NCBI GenBank assembly: GCA_035041965.1
Contig: JAPYMA010000828.1
Location: 37,709-101,708 of the forward strand
Source: Anisakis pegreffii
Lineage: Eukaryota; Nematoda; Chromadorea; Rhabditida; Anisakidae
Direction of reading: 5' to 3'
Length of the DNA: 64,000 bases
Numbering within the stretch: position 1 is the first letter of the stretch; every line of letters starts with the position of its first letter. A program made the translations under genes and the position numbers. The notes beneath the pieces were generated by a model that worked only from the letters and a program-made list of their open reading frames with translations, did no database searches and was not told the DNA's origin. Of the stretch, positions 50,376 through 64,000 are shown piece after piece.

Positions 50376-53300
50376 GAGCAACAATTGTAGTAGTTAATAA
50401 GAATTAATTAGAAAATGAGAATCAAATGAATTCAGTAGTGATTATATCAGTTTGCTGAATGATGATCGAGTGTCTGCGTTGTTGAGTTGCTGAACTGCCA
50501 CCACCAATCGAACAAATTCTCATAGTTCAGCACTGAAGAACGCATTTGCCATAATCGATGGTTGTTAGTTAGGGCGTGCGACGTTTAGTGTTGATCGTTT
50601 TTCTTGATATATTCAGTTAATTTGAAACACCCTCTGTAAATGGAAATCATTAAGAAAATATTGTTACTGATAACCGAAACGCTTGAATTCACTGCGTCAA
50701 GTGAAAACTTCAACTTTCATCATCATCATCATCAAAAATCACTCGAAAAATAATGTGCTTGGATCGATCAATACCCGAAATGTGATGGATCAACAGAAAC
50801 ACAGTGACAGTTACATGACACGATCAATTTTCCTTATAATTTGGAACTAATTGAAACGGCATCAGTAATGGTATTATACAGCTCATTTTATTGTTTCATT
50901 CATCAAACCATTGCACATATTGGACGAAATCAGAGGTTCCTATATGGGAAACGATTAAGTTTGCTGAGGAGAACAATGTTGCATACAATAAAAGTAATAA
51001 GATGAACAGAGCAAATCGTTGCAATATTAGCGAAAGAATGACAGTAACAATTTCAACTCATTATTACTTTGTTCCTCTAACAAAACACGAACGGACTATT
51101 ATCGTTCATTGACCACCACTACTTCATGTAATTTGATGTTACAATTCAATCTGACAAACAACCAACTCAACGAGCCTTCGACTGTCCAACTCGTTAATAA
51201 CAACAATATAAAGTACTTTCTCATTTAGCTGACATATTTTTGAAATAGAAACTCAAGCTCGCTAACTAGCATGCACTAAATACCAGTTTTTTTTAGCAGT
51301 CTCAGCTCATTCCCTGTGGCTGTCACTAGGAACGTCTAAAATTGTTCAAGTATGATGAAAGCAAATCAAAGAACACTCAAACAATGATGATTTCTATTCA
51401 CAACTATGCTCACGAAAATCGCTTATCAGATAATCGTATCCTGACCACTAAAAAAGTTAAAAATAGTGGGACCTCCGTTTACGAACATTCCAGTTTACGA
51501 ATCAAAACTTAGGCAAAAATCTGCTTCGGTTCGAACAGCTCCAATCAGATATCAGAAATATTTCCTCACACTCCGAAGCATGCTTACGCACAGGAGAAGA
51601 AAGATGACGATACGTGACAAGTGTTTAGTAGTGTTTGACTCAATGAGCAACATTCATCTAGTAAATTCGGTCGTTTCACTAAACAAAATAGTTTTCATCA
51701 CTTTCGTGGGTTTTTTGTTACACAGGCTTATCTTCTCATTTAATATTACACCTTTTGCACAAAACCGCTTAATAAAAAATATTCCCGTTATGAATTTTCA
51801 TTCTGCTACAGCAGGTACGTAGTAAGGCAGAAAAATGGAATCGCAACCAGATCCGAGTGGCACGTATTTCTTCCAAAAACCGAAAGATTGATATATCAAC
51901 CTAAGCTTAGTCCGAAAATTTTCACGGAAGAGGAACCCGATCACATCTCTATCCTTATGCAATGGACTGAAATGTAACCGGAATGTTTCCATTGTTGTTC
52001 ACTTGTGATGAATAAACTGCTGTTTGAACTTGCTGTGTTAACTAATGCACATTTCTCGTGCCCCACGTTTTGGAGAAAACTGATTTTTGGATCCCTCACA
52101 TTAATGAGCGTTGCATTATATAAAAAAATTTGTATAGTTAGTATTATCGAAGCAAGTTTGCACTAATAAAAGACAAAATAATTCATTTTCATCGAAAAAG
52201 TGTGCTTCGGTTTAAAACCAAGCTGGAACAAACTGAGTAAGGTTCCACCCTGTCAGAAACGACATGCATGTGCTGGTGACTGTGAATACGCGTCTATGAT
52301 CGAATCACAGAAAACTGATGCGACCGAAAGATATCGAGGTAAACGGGGCGTTTCGATGATGATTAAAGAGTTTATGATCGTTATTTTTTTTTTGTTTTTA
52401 AGGAAAAACTGCACTGAACATATTTACCATGGTTTTGGAAGGAACGGTATAAAGTACACCTATAACGAACATCAATCTGTTCAAAAACAACAGCTAATTC
52501 AACAACAACTTGCAATGATAACATGAATGTTTGCTATAGATAAATATAATATGTCAGCTATACACTTGTCTCATACACGTACACCACAAACGCATAATAC
52601 TCGCCATACCACTCTTGATATTATAATATCTCTGGGACTTAGCTTCCGGTTGTTACACAGATGGACTCTATCCAAGTGAAGGCTGCACAATTCATAGTTG
52701 TCAATCTTTTCGGATACATATGAATAACCGAGAAGGAAGCAATCCCATAGATATTTCAATTTTATACGGTGTACGGGAATGAGTCTTGACACCAAAAACT
52801 CCTCAAGTTCTCCCATAAGTCTTTTAAATGTCTCGATAGAGTCCTTGCAAGAAGACTCTTTGTGAAGAAGAACGTGTTCATTACGGCGACAATTTTCTGA
52901 AAAATCGGAAGTTTTGTGGTGCTCCGAAAAGATCGATCTGAAAGGTGACTGCATCAAACTGTTTTTTTGCATAAGGCTATTAAGGAACAGTGTGGTTGTT
53001 TCCATCTTACAGCATATTTCTTCGATGAACGTTTACATAGGCTGTTTCCAATCGAGAAAACACGATTTCGGACGTTGAGACCAACAAAATTCCAAAATAA
53101 ATGCAATAATATGTGTGCGACTGCAGGAAATTTGATCCACTCATCTCTTAACGCAATTCTTTGTCGGTAGCTTTTCATACAGGTTGTTTTCATATCAGAA
53201 GACATATTTTTCGGAGCTGGGAACCGCACTTTCCAGAGATTCATTTTTTCCATAAAAAAATTTGTCAGCCTGACGCAAAATCTTTCCGAATAAACTGTTT

Positions 53301-53544
53301 TGCAGGAAAGAATTCATTCGCAAGAATTTTACTTTTGAAAGCATTCCACCAAACTAAACTTTGTTAAACGCACAAACAATATTCCACCAACACTGAAATC
53401 GTAATATTCTCGAAAATATTCAGTGATCGATAATTAAATGTACGCAAAAGCCATAATGTTTGGGATTGGAGAGTAGGATTGTCATACCGATGTCGTTTAA
53501 TACAATTCCGAAGAGTTCAGTTTTTTAGCTGGGAGAAACATTAT

Positions 53545-53700
53545 GAAAATTAAAGTCAGGTCCACGAATCCCTGACTTCCTGGTCCTTCCCGCGAAATCC
53601 ATGATCGGGTCTCCATTTCAAGCAATCCCCCACCACCTCAGCCTCCGCTCACGGGGGCGGGACCCCCTGCCAAAAATCCCTCCTGTTCCCAACCTTGGCA
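53545..53700. mobile_element. Family 1-like GC-rich fragment (right arm)
   Basis: Mirror of 38895-39050; reads CAGGTCCACGAATCCCTGAC and GGGGGCGGGACCCCCTGCC. Confidence 0.5.
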
Positions 53701-54404
53701 TAAACTGCTGAGAACATGCAGTAACTTTCATATGCACACAAATATGACACTTAACCATCATTATGTTTTATCATTTGAACGTATTGGAATATTACTGAGA
53801 TTTGGTAGAAGCCAAAAGATATCCTAACCATTTCATCGGCATTCAGATATTTCGTGTTACATCTGGTAAGTTATCTTTTATGTTATCAGTACCATACTCA
53901 TAATTCAATCTCTTAATGTGATGATATTCTTTGTGCAAGTATATAAAGCAACCAAATGTGCAATTTTATACAAGTTGTAATCAGTGCTGTTTCAAATAAA
54001 ACGCCAAATTGGCGCATCGGATAAATTAAGTCTGATATTATTCGCTGCATGCAATTACTCTATATTCTCAGACGATAGTCAATATCCTTCACTACATGCA
54101 CTAATTTTGTATTTTCAAGCGTACAATCGACTATCCACTGATTGCCGGTCGTGCATTTTGAAGTCCGGGATGGTCTTCAACCACTTTGGTAATTACAGTC
54201 TAATGACAGCAATGCATGCGTCAATACAAATGCGTTCTTTCATCGGTGCATTAAGGCCAAACTTTAAGACGAACTGCAAAAACTATCCCATTTGCTTCAG
54301 CTTCGATTGTACAAAGGAGAACAGCTCTCTGAATTTAAGTTTCACGCTCGCGTTATTAACCAGTGTTCGCAATCGGTAAAAGTCAAAGAAGACACGCTTG
54401 CGTG

Positions 54405-55640
54405 AAAAGATGTTGAACGGCAGCAACTAATTGCTAAACTTCAACATGAATGAAGCGTAAGCCGATGACGAGGAGAAACAGAATCTCTAATGATGCAAAT
54501 GGTTGGTATAACGAGCAAAAGAAGCCGTGCTCAAATTAAGTGAAGAGCTGACTGAGTGCATGTGATTGGTCAGTCAATATATATCTCTTTACACAAAGTG
54601 CAACTGTAATACTTCAACATATCAATAATGAACGCTCACTTTACTCAGTGTCCACCTTCCAATATTTTCAGGTGATATTATAAAGTGGTTTGAATTTTGC
54701 GTTGACGTTTTCAAATCTGCCATTCATAGTCGACCGCTGTCAGATGCACAAAAATTGACACAGCTGTTTAGTTTCTTCAAAGGTAAAACCAAAAGTGCAA
54801 TCGCAGAATATCAGACACTCAAGTACTGCACATGTTGAAACGCAAGTTCGGCAAAACCTTCCAATTACTGAAACAATTATTTACCACCGAAAATAGCTCT
54901 CAGCTTCGAAAGTTCTCCAAAAATGTCGGGAGAATCTTTCGGTAGATGATCAGACCGATCATTTTCAACTTTTAATGATGATCGAGGAAAAATTGCCCAA
55001 AAAAGTTTCTTCGGAAATGTACTCAACGAGAGAAAATAGTGACGTTTGGAGGGTAAATAGTTTTCGCAATGCATCAGGGCGCATCGTATTTAGACGGGAA
55101 TCAGCTGAAAGCATTGAAATGCGTTGAACGTAGAGTGCAAGCATATTCATATCAAAATGAATCAACAAGAACCTAACGAAACAGTAAATCACACATCAAC
55201 ATTCCCAGCTGCTATTTATCGCCAATCAAACACACGTCATTCAGCATCAACAAACAATCTGAGAAACAGGAACAACCACTGCTCTTTTTGCAACAACAAC
55301 AACCAATGCCGGGAATATGAAACGAGAAAAAATTGCGCACTAGGAAGAAACGTAAGCCTCAATTGCCAGACTGAAAGAAATCTTGCAGAGAGTGCAACAG
55401 AAATGTTAAATGTTTTGACTGCAAACGAGGTCATAATAATGCATTTTGCGAAGACAGAACTCAAGAAGAACTGCGTTCAACCACAACCCAAACCAGAGCA
55501 AATGCGAGACAGTTGTCACTCATGCGGATCCTTATGATCGCGAGAGCAATATAGCCATTGCATCAAATCGTGCAAATTTTACGGTATTGCTTCTCCGCAA
55601 ATCATTCACTATCGTAAATCTTAAAGAACCAGAACAATGA
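54405..55640 (+). pseudogene. BEL/Pao LTR-retrotransposon gag relic (right copy)
   Basis: Gag of BEL/Pao elements forms the virus-like particle. In order: a coiled-coil remnant (ERQQLIAKLQHE about 54407, AKEAVLKLSEELTECM about 54518); the capsid-like motif LPIFSGDIIKWFEF and SAIHSRPLSDAQKLTQLFSF (54641 on), ending KTKSAIAEY; in a shifted frame MLKRKFGKTFQLLKQLF (about 54830); then LMMIEEKLPKKV (about 54975); zinc-knuckle-like cysteines HCSFCNNN (about 55280) and, in another frame, CFDCKRGHNNAFC (about 55410); finally TVLLLRKSFTIVNLKEPE, which resembles the gag-protease boundary. Several frameshifts and stops make it dead. The DTG protease, reverse transcriptase and integrase are absent; a (TA)n tract follows. 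The 131-codon open frame just upstream (53984-54379) is unassigned. Confidence 0.78.
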
Positions 55641-55659
55641 CTGATCCTAAATAATTTTA

Positions 55660-55872
<213 letters not shown>

Positions 55873-56593
55873 CGAATCGCTTATGACTTAAATCACAACT
55901 ACACGTCTGTCTCTGACTTTTATCATTCAGTGAAACACCCATGTTATAATTGGCGCTAATTTTTCTACGAATTTGTATCACCACAAAAGCTAGTATCTAA
56001 TACCGAGACAAAAATCGACGACTCAATGTGCCGGAACGTCGATCACGTACCGTTCAGAAAACGCACTTCCAGCTCGAATCGAACGCACGTTACAGAATGA
56101 AGCAATTGCTCAGAAACTATTCCTAGAACTTCCTTCTTCACAGCATTTTGCCTGTTTACGACGACGTCATTTACGCAAGCAAACAGTACGAACAGGTTTT
56201 CAGTGGATGGTGCACATAATCTAATGGAAGTGCTCCCAAAATCCCTAAAATTGGAAACTGCGATAAGCTCTAAAAGCAGAATACTCGGGCTTAGGCTGAG
56301 ACTAAGGTTGACGCCCAGGCTTGGACCGAGGTTGATAATAAGGCTTATGATGACGTTCATCTCGGGGTCATGACCGAATCTCAGGTAACATTGGGGCTAA
56401 CCATAAAGAGGAGTTCCCTATTGCAATGAGTTCTAGTCAAATCGTCGGGGGCAACTGTTCAAGTGCAGCTGTTTCGGGGCAGTTGTCCTAGAACCACATA
56501 AAACATGCAAGCGCTTTAGGTGCAATCGCATCAAGTTTACGTTTTTGATGCCTTGATCAGATTATATCAGATTTTCTCGAAATTCATCTAATA

Positions 56594-56760
56594 TCAAAGT
56601 TCTTTGGAGCATTCCCCGAAAACTTTCGGCGAACGGGTATCCCGATAATTTTGGAGAAGTCGAGGGCAAAATTTGCAGTCGGGAACCCCAAAAATGCAGT
56701 CGCTTCAAAAAAAAAAATCGGCGACGAGGCCCTTGAGATTACCCGTTTTCCGCAACACTA
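56594..56760 (-). mobile_element. Family 1 MITE, degenerate (right arm)
   Basis: Mirror of 35834-36000; ends ACCCGTTTTCCGCAACACTA on the + strand. Confidence 0.65.
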
Positions 56761-59700
56761 CTTATTACTATTCATATTAAGTAGAATATGTATACATATA
56801 TATTTGATTCGCGCTCATATATAAAAGGAAGATACACCAATTAACTTATCATATATTCTGCTTCACAGTACGTCAATGTTCCCAGAGAGGTGAACGTTTC
56901 ATGTTCGTGCCAAACCATTTTGTCATGATTTACACATTTCCTACGACATCTAATATTAGATATAATCCTCCCCATTAAAGTCAATTTGCTCGCGACTCAA
57001 CTGCTCTTCATCTGTCAAGTGGTGATATTCTTTGTGCATGTATAGAACATAATCTGAAGTTCTTGTAAAAAAAAAGATGTTCCAAATAGAACGTCGAAAC
57101 TATCTGCTCGAATGTTCAATTAATGCTACTTTAATTGTTGCTATTATTTGATCACAATTTATGACCACCAGAATTTTAATCAAATGAGGTGGTGTGATGA
57201 AGATTTCGAATATGGCCTTAACAAGATATGTTTAGTGCATTCTTAATCAATATTTTCTTCGTGGGCAATCCATCTGAGTTATTCCAAGGTTCCGTAGCTA
57301 CCTGTCATCATTATTAAGACGTACAGTGTTAGCAGAACCGATCGCAATAATGTTGGTATGAAACATGATCCTAGACGAACGGTCTTGTACAAAACTGTTC
57401 ACCAAAAGCTATTGCGATTGAAGATGCAAGTTGGTGAAAAAGAAAAAGTAAAACGAAGATGGTAACGAAGCATAGAGTATGCCTCAATAGATAAAGTATG
57501 AAAAAAATATTTCACACTTTCTAAATCTCAAATAGCAGTCAGTCATTTGTCTGAACGGAAGTATATGGTTTTTCATCATTAATATCACATCGATGCGCAA
57601 TACATTCGGGAATGCTTTTTCTTTCATTTGAAACGAGTGAAAATTGAAAGAATTGAAGAGCATAACTTCAGTGCATTGCAACACAAAGCGATGGGCCTTC
57701 ACATAGCGGATAAAGCTGGAAGAAACCGTTGAAGTGACTTGGAGGAAGATAAAAGAAGAGAAAGAATGAATAGCTTAAAGATGGAATATTACCTTGAATT
57801 GAAAAAAATTGTTGCTGGAGAAGAGTACAAGCAATAATGAAGTGCATTCAATGACTTGTTCATTTATTATCGATCACTGTTGGTCAATTTTTCATCGCGA
57901 GACGTCGTCGTTGCACTCTCAAAGAAAGTGCCTAATTGAATAACACTGTTGATGACGATACTGGCTCATTCAGGTGTAACAAATGCAACAACAAAAAAAA
58001 TCTACTAGGCAACTTACCACAGCCCGTTTGGTGAATATCTCATACATAAAATGTCTGATGTGTTTTGATCATAGTAAAAAAATGATAATGCCTTCACAAA
58101 TACAATGGTCTCAAAACATATTCACTAAGTCAGACAAAATACGCGCAAATCTTTATCACTGTCCTCATTTCCAACACTCTGAGTGTACTCAATTCATACG
58201 GAATATGATTTATTTCATTCGTGTGTTGTCTAACCGAATCAATCGGATAATCATGACTCACAAAGTGACGAAAAAGTACTGAAATTTGCAAACGTGCAAA
58301 CAGGTAAAGCAGGGTGAAGTGATGAGAACACTCAATACACTTCGCCGATAGTCGATTTGAATGAACAAAATTTGAAAAAAAAAACAAGAAAAAAAAAGAA
58401 TGACAACAACTGGAAAGACAGGCAGTGGCACATGGGCGATGATGACTATGACTACGACGACGCGTCGTGACACATTGAAAAAATAAGGCCAACTGAAAGT
58501 GATTGTAATGAGAACTGAATAATAAAGATAGATAGAAGTGCTAGACGCACAGTGTTCGTCGATTATGATGACGAGGATGACAATCTGATAATCGGAATAG
58601 AAGTGGATAAGCCAATCGATAATCGAACGTTCCATGTTCATTATCACTGTTCACTGTTTCGGTAAATTTTCAGCGTGCATAAATAATTTCATGACAAACA
58701 AACAGTAAACGAAAGAACGCTTCACTTCAACTGCTAATTCTATCCATCCACGCAACCACTCGCCAAACTAATTTTGTCATAATCGTGATTCGTCCCTTTC
58801 TATCCACCATCGAAAAGGCGATCAACGAAAGTGAAGATGATAAAAACAAGAACACATAACAGTTTCGAAAACGATATTACTCAATCACCATTTTCCTTTT
58901 GTTTCTCATTACAGCTGAACGTATCCAGTTCTCAACTTTCTCGACCCAACATGATTGCGAATGTTCACGTATATCGTCGATAAATGGAAAGCAGCCGCGT
59001 ACGTCATTTGTTTTGATATGGTTGTTGCGATCAAATGACGTGTGGAAACGTAAACGAAACGTTCATCAAATAGCGTTTTAGAAATAATGTTCGGTAAACA
59101 GTGTTTGTCTGGTATTATTCTAATATTACGGCTGAATATGGGCATAATACTAATACGATCGATCATTGGTGCTCAATTAACTCCAAAAATCACTAAAATA
59201 AATCACGAGTTCTTTCCAACGTAATGCTACGATCCGTTCACTTGAGATGTTAATTCATTTCTTAATTCCACTTACGCAGTGGATACATTATGCTGATGAA
59301 GAGCTAGCAAACTAGCAGCAATAATAATTAGTTTTACTTTAAGTTGCACAGAACAACCGCATGTGTTCGCAATATACGAACTCACTATCAGTTGACCCAA
59401 CGGAACAGTAGCAATCAACTTACTCGAGAAAATACGCTATCGATTTCATGCCACAACCTTACTCGGTGATTTTTGGTGGCGTTGCATGCATTCCTAGATA
59501 GTCATTAGTCGTATTCAAAACTCGAACTTGTGAAATGCACACGTGACGGCAGAAAAAGTTTTCTGTTTTCGAGAGCTACTATGACAAGCAAAGCAAGTAT
59601 TCCTACCAGATAAAGTTTTATCAAAACATGCATGCATATCAATGCAAATGCAACGCTTTTCACATTCACTAGCATCAATCCAAACACCGAAACACATCAA

Positions 59701-59950
59701 GCAAATTCACCACAAACGGACATCTACAAAATACACTTCCTCATACAACTAGCACTGCGCATTCACATATCCAAACGCCCATATCGATGCATACGCAAAA
59801 GCATTCGTATGGACACACACAGAATTGGATATGCACCGAAGAGCAATCGCCACACACAAATACACTAACATGTACATATGAAGACAAGGAAGCTGTTGCG
59901 CATGTGTTAGACAGATTCATGGCCATATGCTTATTACAAGAATTCACATC

Positions 59951-59951
<1 letters not shown>

Positions 59952-59981
<30 letters not shown>
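59952..59981. repeat. CAG/CTG trinucleotide repeat, 10 units (right arm)
   Basis: (CAG)10 on the + strand, encoding ten Gln in the 59787-60200 open frame; the left-arm twin has 16 units. A substitution 13 bases away (59939) also distinguishes the arms, changing a His to a Gln codon in that frame. Confidence 0.97.
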
Positions 59982-59983
<2 letters not shown>

Positions 59984-61249
59984 CACTCTACACGTCAAAT
60001 ATACACTTCACTCGTACACAGCCAACACTCTACTCTTATGCAGCCATATCATTCGTAGACAGGAACCGAGATATGGTTATGTACGCAGACATATCACATT
60101 TCAATGCATGGATAAGACTGCACAGTTCAGGAAGGGAGCTGATTCTTTGATTCTTAAAAGCACTCCAGAAACCAATGCTCCATTGGTGAGTGGTCAGTGA
60201 AAGAGCTTCATCTGCGAAATCAGCTTCGAAATGGTGTCGAGTAAGCACACCTCCACCAAATTCTCGAAAAAAAAAAACTAATCTCGTTAATTCACTATTC
60301 TTGCAACAGAATCGCCACAGCTGAAGTTTCCATAATAGATCCTCGGAACATCGTCTCAAGAATGAATTTCAAACTACGCTGCGCACCATGATCGAAAGAA
60401 CCCTCAATAACGAGTCTCGTAATGTGCGAGGGCATTAAGGACTTTCATAGAAAAAACTGAAAGGCTGTGATGATACGTTCCAACGAATGATGCTCCTTCA
60501 AAGGTATATCGCCAGAGAATACCGTCAAGAACGGCCTAAGATACATTGGAAATTGGAAACATATATGGATACATTTGCACATATATGGAAATTGGAGTGA
60601 CAATTTTTGGGTTGAAAAAGAAACTCTAAAAGTGCCAGTTTCAACTCAGAAAATGTGTCTTCAGGCCATAAGAAACCTGTATATATGATGAAGTCTCGAA
60701 AGAACGATCTCAGTAGAACATTTTCAATGCAGTGAAAATTCACAGTGAAACTCGATGTTCATTCGATATCAAGTGGCACTTTATAACCACTCCCTCTGTT
60801 TGCCTTATATATTCAACGTTGGAAGTGTTCATCCGCCTGGGCTCAGAGGGTTGAATGCGAATCAATCGACGGCCACAGTAACAATCGGTGAAGTGATGAT
60901 GAAACGCACTCGTGAAGCTGTCACCATAAAAAACGGTTGTCAGTGTTTGTGAATAGAACACCGCGGACTCTGCTTTCATCAGAGGCGTTCAACAAACAAC
61001 GGAAAAGGATGAGAATCCAAGAAAGTGAACTTGTGACAGGCAACGCCCACACGTGCACTTTGCTTAGCTGAATGACATTAGCTCGTTAGATGCGGCTGAA
61101 GAGAGGATTGGTGAGAAAAAGAGAAGGAATGAACAGATAGCATGGATGAATGCTTGATGCGACATGAAGGGATAATTAAAACTCGGTATGAAGATGATAA
61201 GTTATTGTTGAAATGTGGGCAAATTTATTCGATATTGTTGGCAACAGTA

Positions 61250-61312
61250 AATAACGCGAATGGCGGACGCGGACGGGGTCCTTGAAATTCGCCAATCCCC
61301 GTAAAACACTTC
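61250..61312. mobile_element. Family 1 MITE fragment (right arm)
   Basis: Mirror of 31268-31330; contains GGACGGGGTCCTTGAAATTC. Confidence 0.55.
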
Positions 61313-61763
61313 TTTGAAACATGATGTCATACCTTGCACGGTTGTTATATATTGGCTCAATAAAAGTTGAAACTGAATCTGGCCATTTCTACGGAAATTG
61401 CTGCAGCTTAAGTATAGCACTTACAATAACATATTCCACGGAAAATTGGCAGTGATTTGCGTTTTCGCTATAAAATACTTTCGGATTTGTCTTTCTATCT
61501 TATACGTTCGTGGGAACGTGCATTATATTTGCTTATGTGCGTTGTTAAATTTTGAACTCGACTGGCTGATTATCTTTGTTAGTACTACGGACATTACATT
61601 CTCGCTGGCATCATGAATCGAGAGTAAAAAATGGCAGCGACCCGACCTTTTTGCTCGGAAGGTCACAAGCCATTCACCAACCAAACACAGACACGTAATG
61701 CACTATTCCCATATTGTGTTGAAAGCTCGCGATTAATTTCAACAGCTGAAACACTTTTCAAAC

Positions 61764-61787
61764 AGAGGAACCCTTAGGCCAGCCATC

Positions 61788-61826
<39 letters not shown>

Positions 61827-62020
61827 GAAGAGAAAATATGTGTCGCAACACAGTTAGTCGCATATTAGGAAATTCTGTGTCGAAAATCTTCAGTATAACA
61901 GTTAAATAATTTGAAAACTTTTTCTTTTCGTTTTTTACCCCTTTAAAATCAAATTCTCAAGTTCATCTGGCGGGCCAAAAATTATTATCGGCGGGCCAGG
62001 GTTTGCCTTAGGCTATTATC
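61764..62020. mobile_element. GGCCCGCC-type repeat with internal (TA)n (copy a, right arm)
   Basis: Mirror of 30559-30816. Its TA tract (61790-61823) is about 2 bp shorter than the left copy. Confidence 0.5.
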
Positions 62021-62561
62021 TCTTGCAAGCGGCCAGTGCATCCGCCATACTTGAGTCGTCAAAGCAACAAGAAAAATGACCCGATCGAGTGCAAGCATTA
62101 CCTCAAAACGTGCAATAGTAGGAACTGTAATCAAACAAGCGTATAAGGCAGGGCATCAACCTCAGAGACATATTACGAAAAAGGCAGATAATTTTTGACT
62201 CACCAACGTTTTTGAGGCTTTCGTGAACTACAAAAATGAATTTCGCGAGTAAAAAGTATTTTCAGCTGATTTTGATAGGAACTGAAACCACTGGTAGGAC
62301 ACTTTACAGTAAATGATCTTTCGGAAACTTGTGAGTATCGTCTTCTTGATGCTGTACTTTACATTCCTCATATCAGTAAAGTTCTTTATACTGCTTTCAT
62401 ATAATACACTTCAAAAATGAAAATGCTTCAGCATCACTGATTTAAAGAATTCGATTCATACGTCAATTTCTTTTTCTTTTTCTTTCTCTCTCGCTACTTT
62501 ATTTTCATCATTAAAAAAATTTTTTAAAAACATTACTATAACGACTGCTGGCATGAAACAG

Positions 62562-62881
62562 AGAGAGAAGTGTCGCAGAGGAAATGATCGATGGTCTCGA
62601 GCAAGCACTGACGATACACACTGGAATTAAGCAAGTAACGCTACGTGCACTCTTGAAAGTGCCCATATAATGAACACAAGAAGAAGGTTCCAGTGAGCAA
62701 CGAGATAAGAAAAGTGCCAAGTTTGGGGCAACATTCATTACACAACATTTCAACTGAACCCTATTCGAACTCTTCTTCAGACTTTTCTCGTACTACGTCT
62801 GCACTAACTGGCCGAGCACCACACCATGATTTTCAATTGCATCAGCAATCAAAAAAGCCATCGTCAAAATGCGCTATCTAA
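62562..62881 (+). CDS. Candidate terminal exons, unassigned (right copy)
   Basis: Twin of 29697-30017. A first stretch from 62562 (after AAACAG) reads ERSVAEEMIDGLEQALTIHT with donors at 62635 or 62645; the last exon 62781-62881 follows CTTCTTCAG and ends KPSSKCAI and a stop. Only the 62645 donor gives a matching phase, and it is a weak one. Confidence 0.3.
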
Positions 62882-63294
62882 ACCGCCAGTTATAACAAGG
62901 GGTAGGAGGAGGAGGAATTCCCTCTAGAGGGGAATTAGGAAATTGAGAAGGGTGCAAAATTGATTATGATTGATATTCGTTTGATAACTGTTTTTTGTTA
63001 ACGAGGAATCGACTCATCTGATAGTACAGAAGAATTCTTAAACATAAAGTTCTTGATCATTAAATCAATTCTTAGATTTTCTTCTTACGTATCCATTGAA
63101 CGAATATAACAGAATATGCGAGGGGAGAGGGAGAAAAAGACGATCTCACAGATCGTCGGAGGTGGTTTATCAAAGAAGTGAGTCACTGATCTAAACAGTT
63201 GATGAATAACCCAGTAATCTGCTAATGTTACTCTACCTAATAAGTTGATCACTTAGTTTACCACTAAACACTCACAACTGCGTAAGGAACGTAA

Positions 63295-63480
63295 ATGTCT
63301 TTTGCAATGTTCGGCTATGTACATATCAAATTTCATTTAATAATCCGGTTGGAGGATGAAAGCATCCGATTACTTTATCTAGGTGATTTGGAACTCGCAT
63401 TAAAAGAATTGAGCGTGAATGAGATGACTCAATCAAATTCATCAATGATGATGGAAATTCATGTGAATCCAGATTTGTAA
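63295..63480 (+). other. Open frame, possible small exon
   Basis: 61 codons including RLEDESIRLLYLGDLELALK, which looks helical and protein-like. There is no family match and no clear splice context. The twin is at 29098-29283 (-). Confidence 0.2.
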
Positions 63481-64000
63481 CATGGCTCAACTTATCGAAA
63501 TACATTTCACAAGCTCGATTCTCATAAAATCATTGGCCAAACTATACCTCGTTCCAAGACCTTTTCGAATTCATTACCGTTGTTTGTTAGAATCATGCAA
63601 AAACAGTTAATCTGGAACAGCAATCAACGGATAAAGATAAACTGACATCAGCGGGAATAAGAACAAAGATGAAGTTTGAAAAGAAGCAGTCAGTCACAAT
63701 GACTGCAACATTCATATACCACATAATTTGTTGACACAAGTATCAGTATTGCTGCAACTTGAGAGCCAGAAAGTAGGAAGGAAATAAAGGGAGATTGAAG
63801 TGCAATCAATGAACAACAAACATGACGACTGAAGGAAAGGAAGAATAGTACAGTAGTGAAGGTGTCTGTTTTGGCAGAGTTGGTTAGTTGCTTGTTTGCA
63901 AAAGTTGTCTGCAAAATTTGGGAAGTGAACTGAAATGAGCAAAAATCAAACTCTTCGTAAACAGAATTGATGTCGGCTATACGTAACTGAACGAAGCACA

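Overview
The window looks like AT-rich nuclear DNA from an animal, most likely a nematode. Genes are split into small phase-consistent exons, splice acceptors are often TTTCAG or TTTTAG, and the best-recognised gene is the tail of a class IX unconventional myosin. No species is claimed.

Left part (1 to about 12.7 kb): three genes. (1) The 3' half of a myosin-IX/RhoGAP gene on the + strand (137-4904), rebuilt here as 11 exons with one continuous reading frame; its motor domain lies outside the window to the left. (2) A complete-looking five-exon + strand gene (6997-9909, 268 aa) that I cannot assign to a family, with a TATA box upstream. (3) An ANP32-type leucine-rich acidic nuclear phosphoprotein on the - strand (four phase-0 exons, 11247-12689, 228 aa). 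Genes 2 and 3 converge.

Middle part (about 12.7-28.6 kb): gene-poor and repeat-rich. It holds several short terminal-inverted-repeat (MITE-like) elements, a LINE endonuclease relic, a 55-bp exact direct repeat, and a roughly 1.9-kb satellite at about 20.1-22.0 kb built from NNCATA-type hexamers arranged in 48-bp units. That array is free of stops in several frames on both strands, so it produces long artificial ORFs.

Right part (28597-63981): one near-perfect giant palindrome. The left arm (28597-46297) is the reverse complement of the right arm (46299-63981); paired positions add up to 92578-92597. There is no spacer: the axis is the single base 46298. I found only a handful of substitutions between the arms (at least five), plus length changes in homopolymers and microsatellites, for example a CTG/CAG tract of 16 units on the left and 10 on the right. 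Homology stops sharply at 28597 on the left and 63981 on the right, 19 bp before the window ends. Each arm carries a decayed BEL/Pao retrotransposon gag, several MITE copies, long (TA)n tracts and a few weak candidate exons. The palindrome is the main finding. It is either a real, very young or gene-converted inverted duplication, or two haplotypes joined head to head by the assembler; the sequence alone cannot decide.
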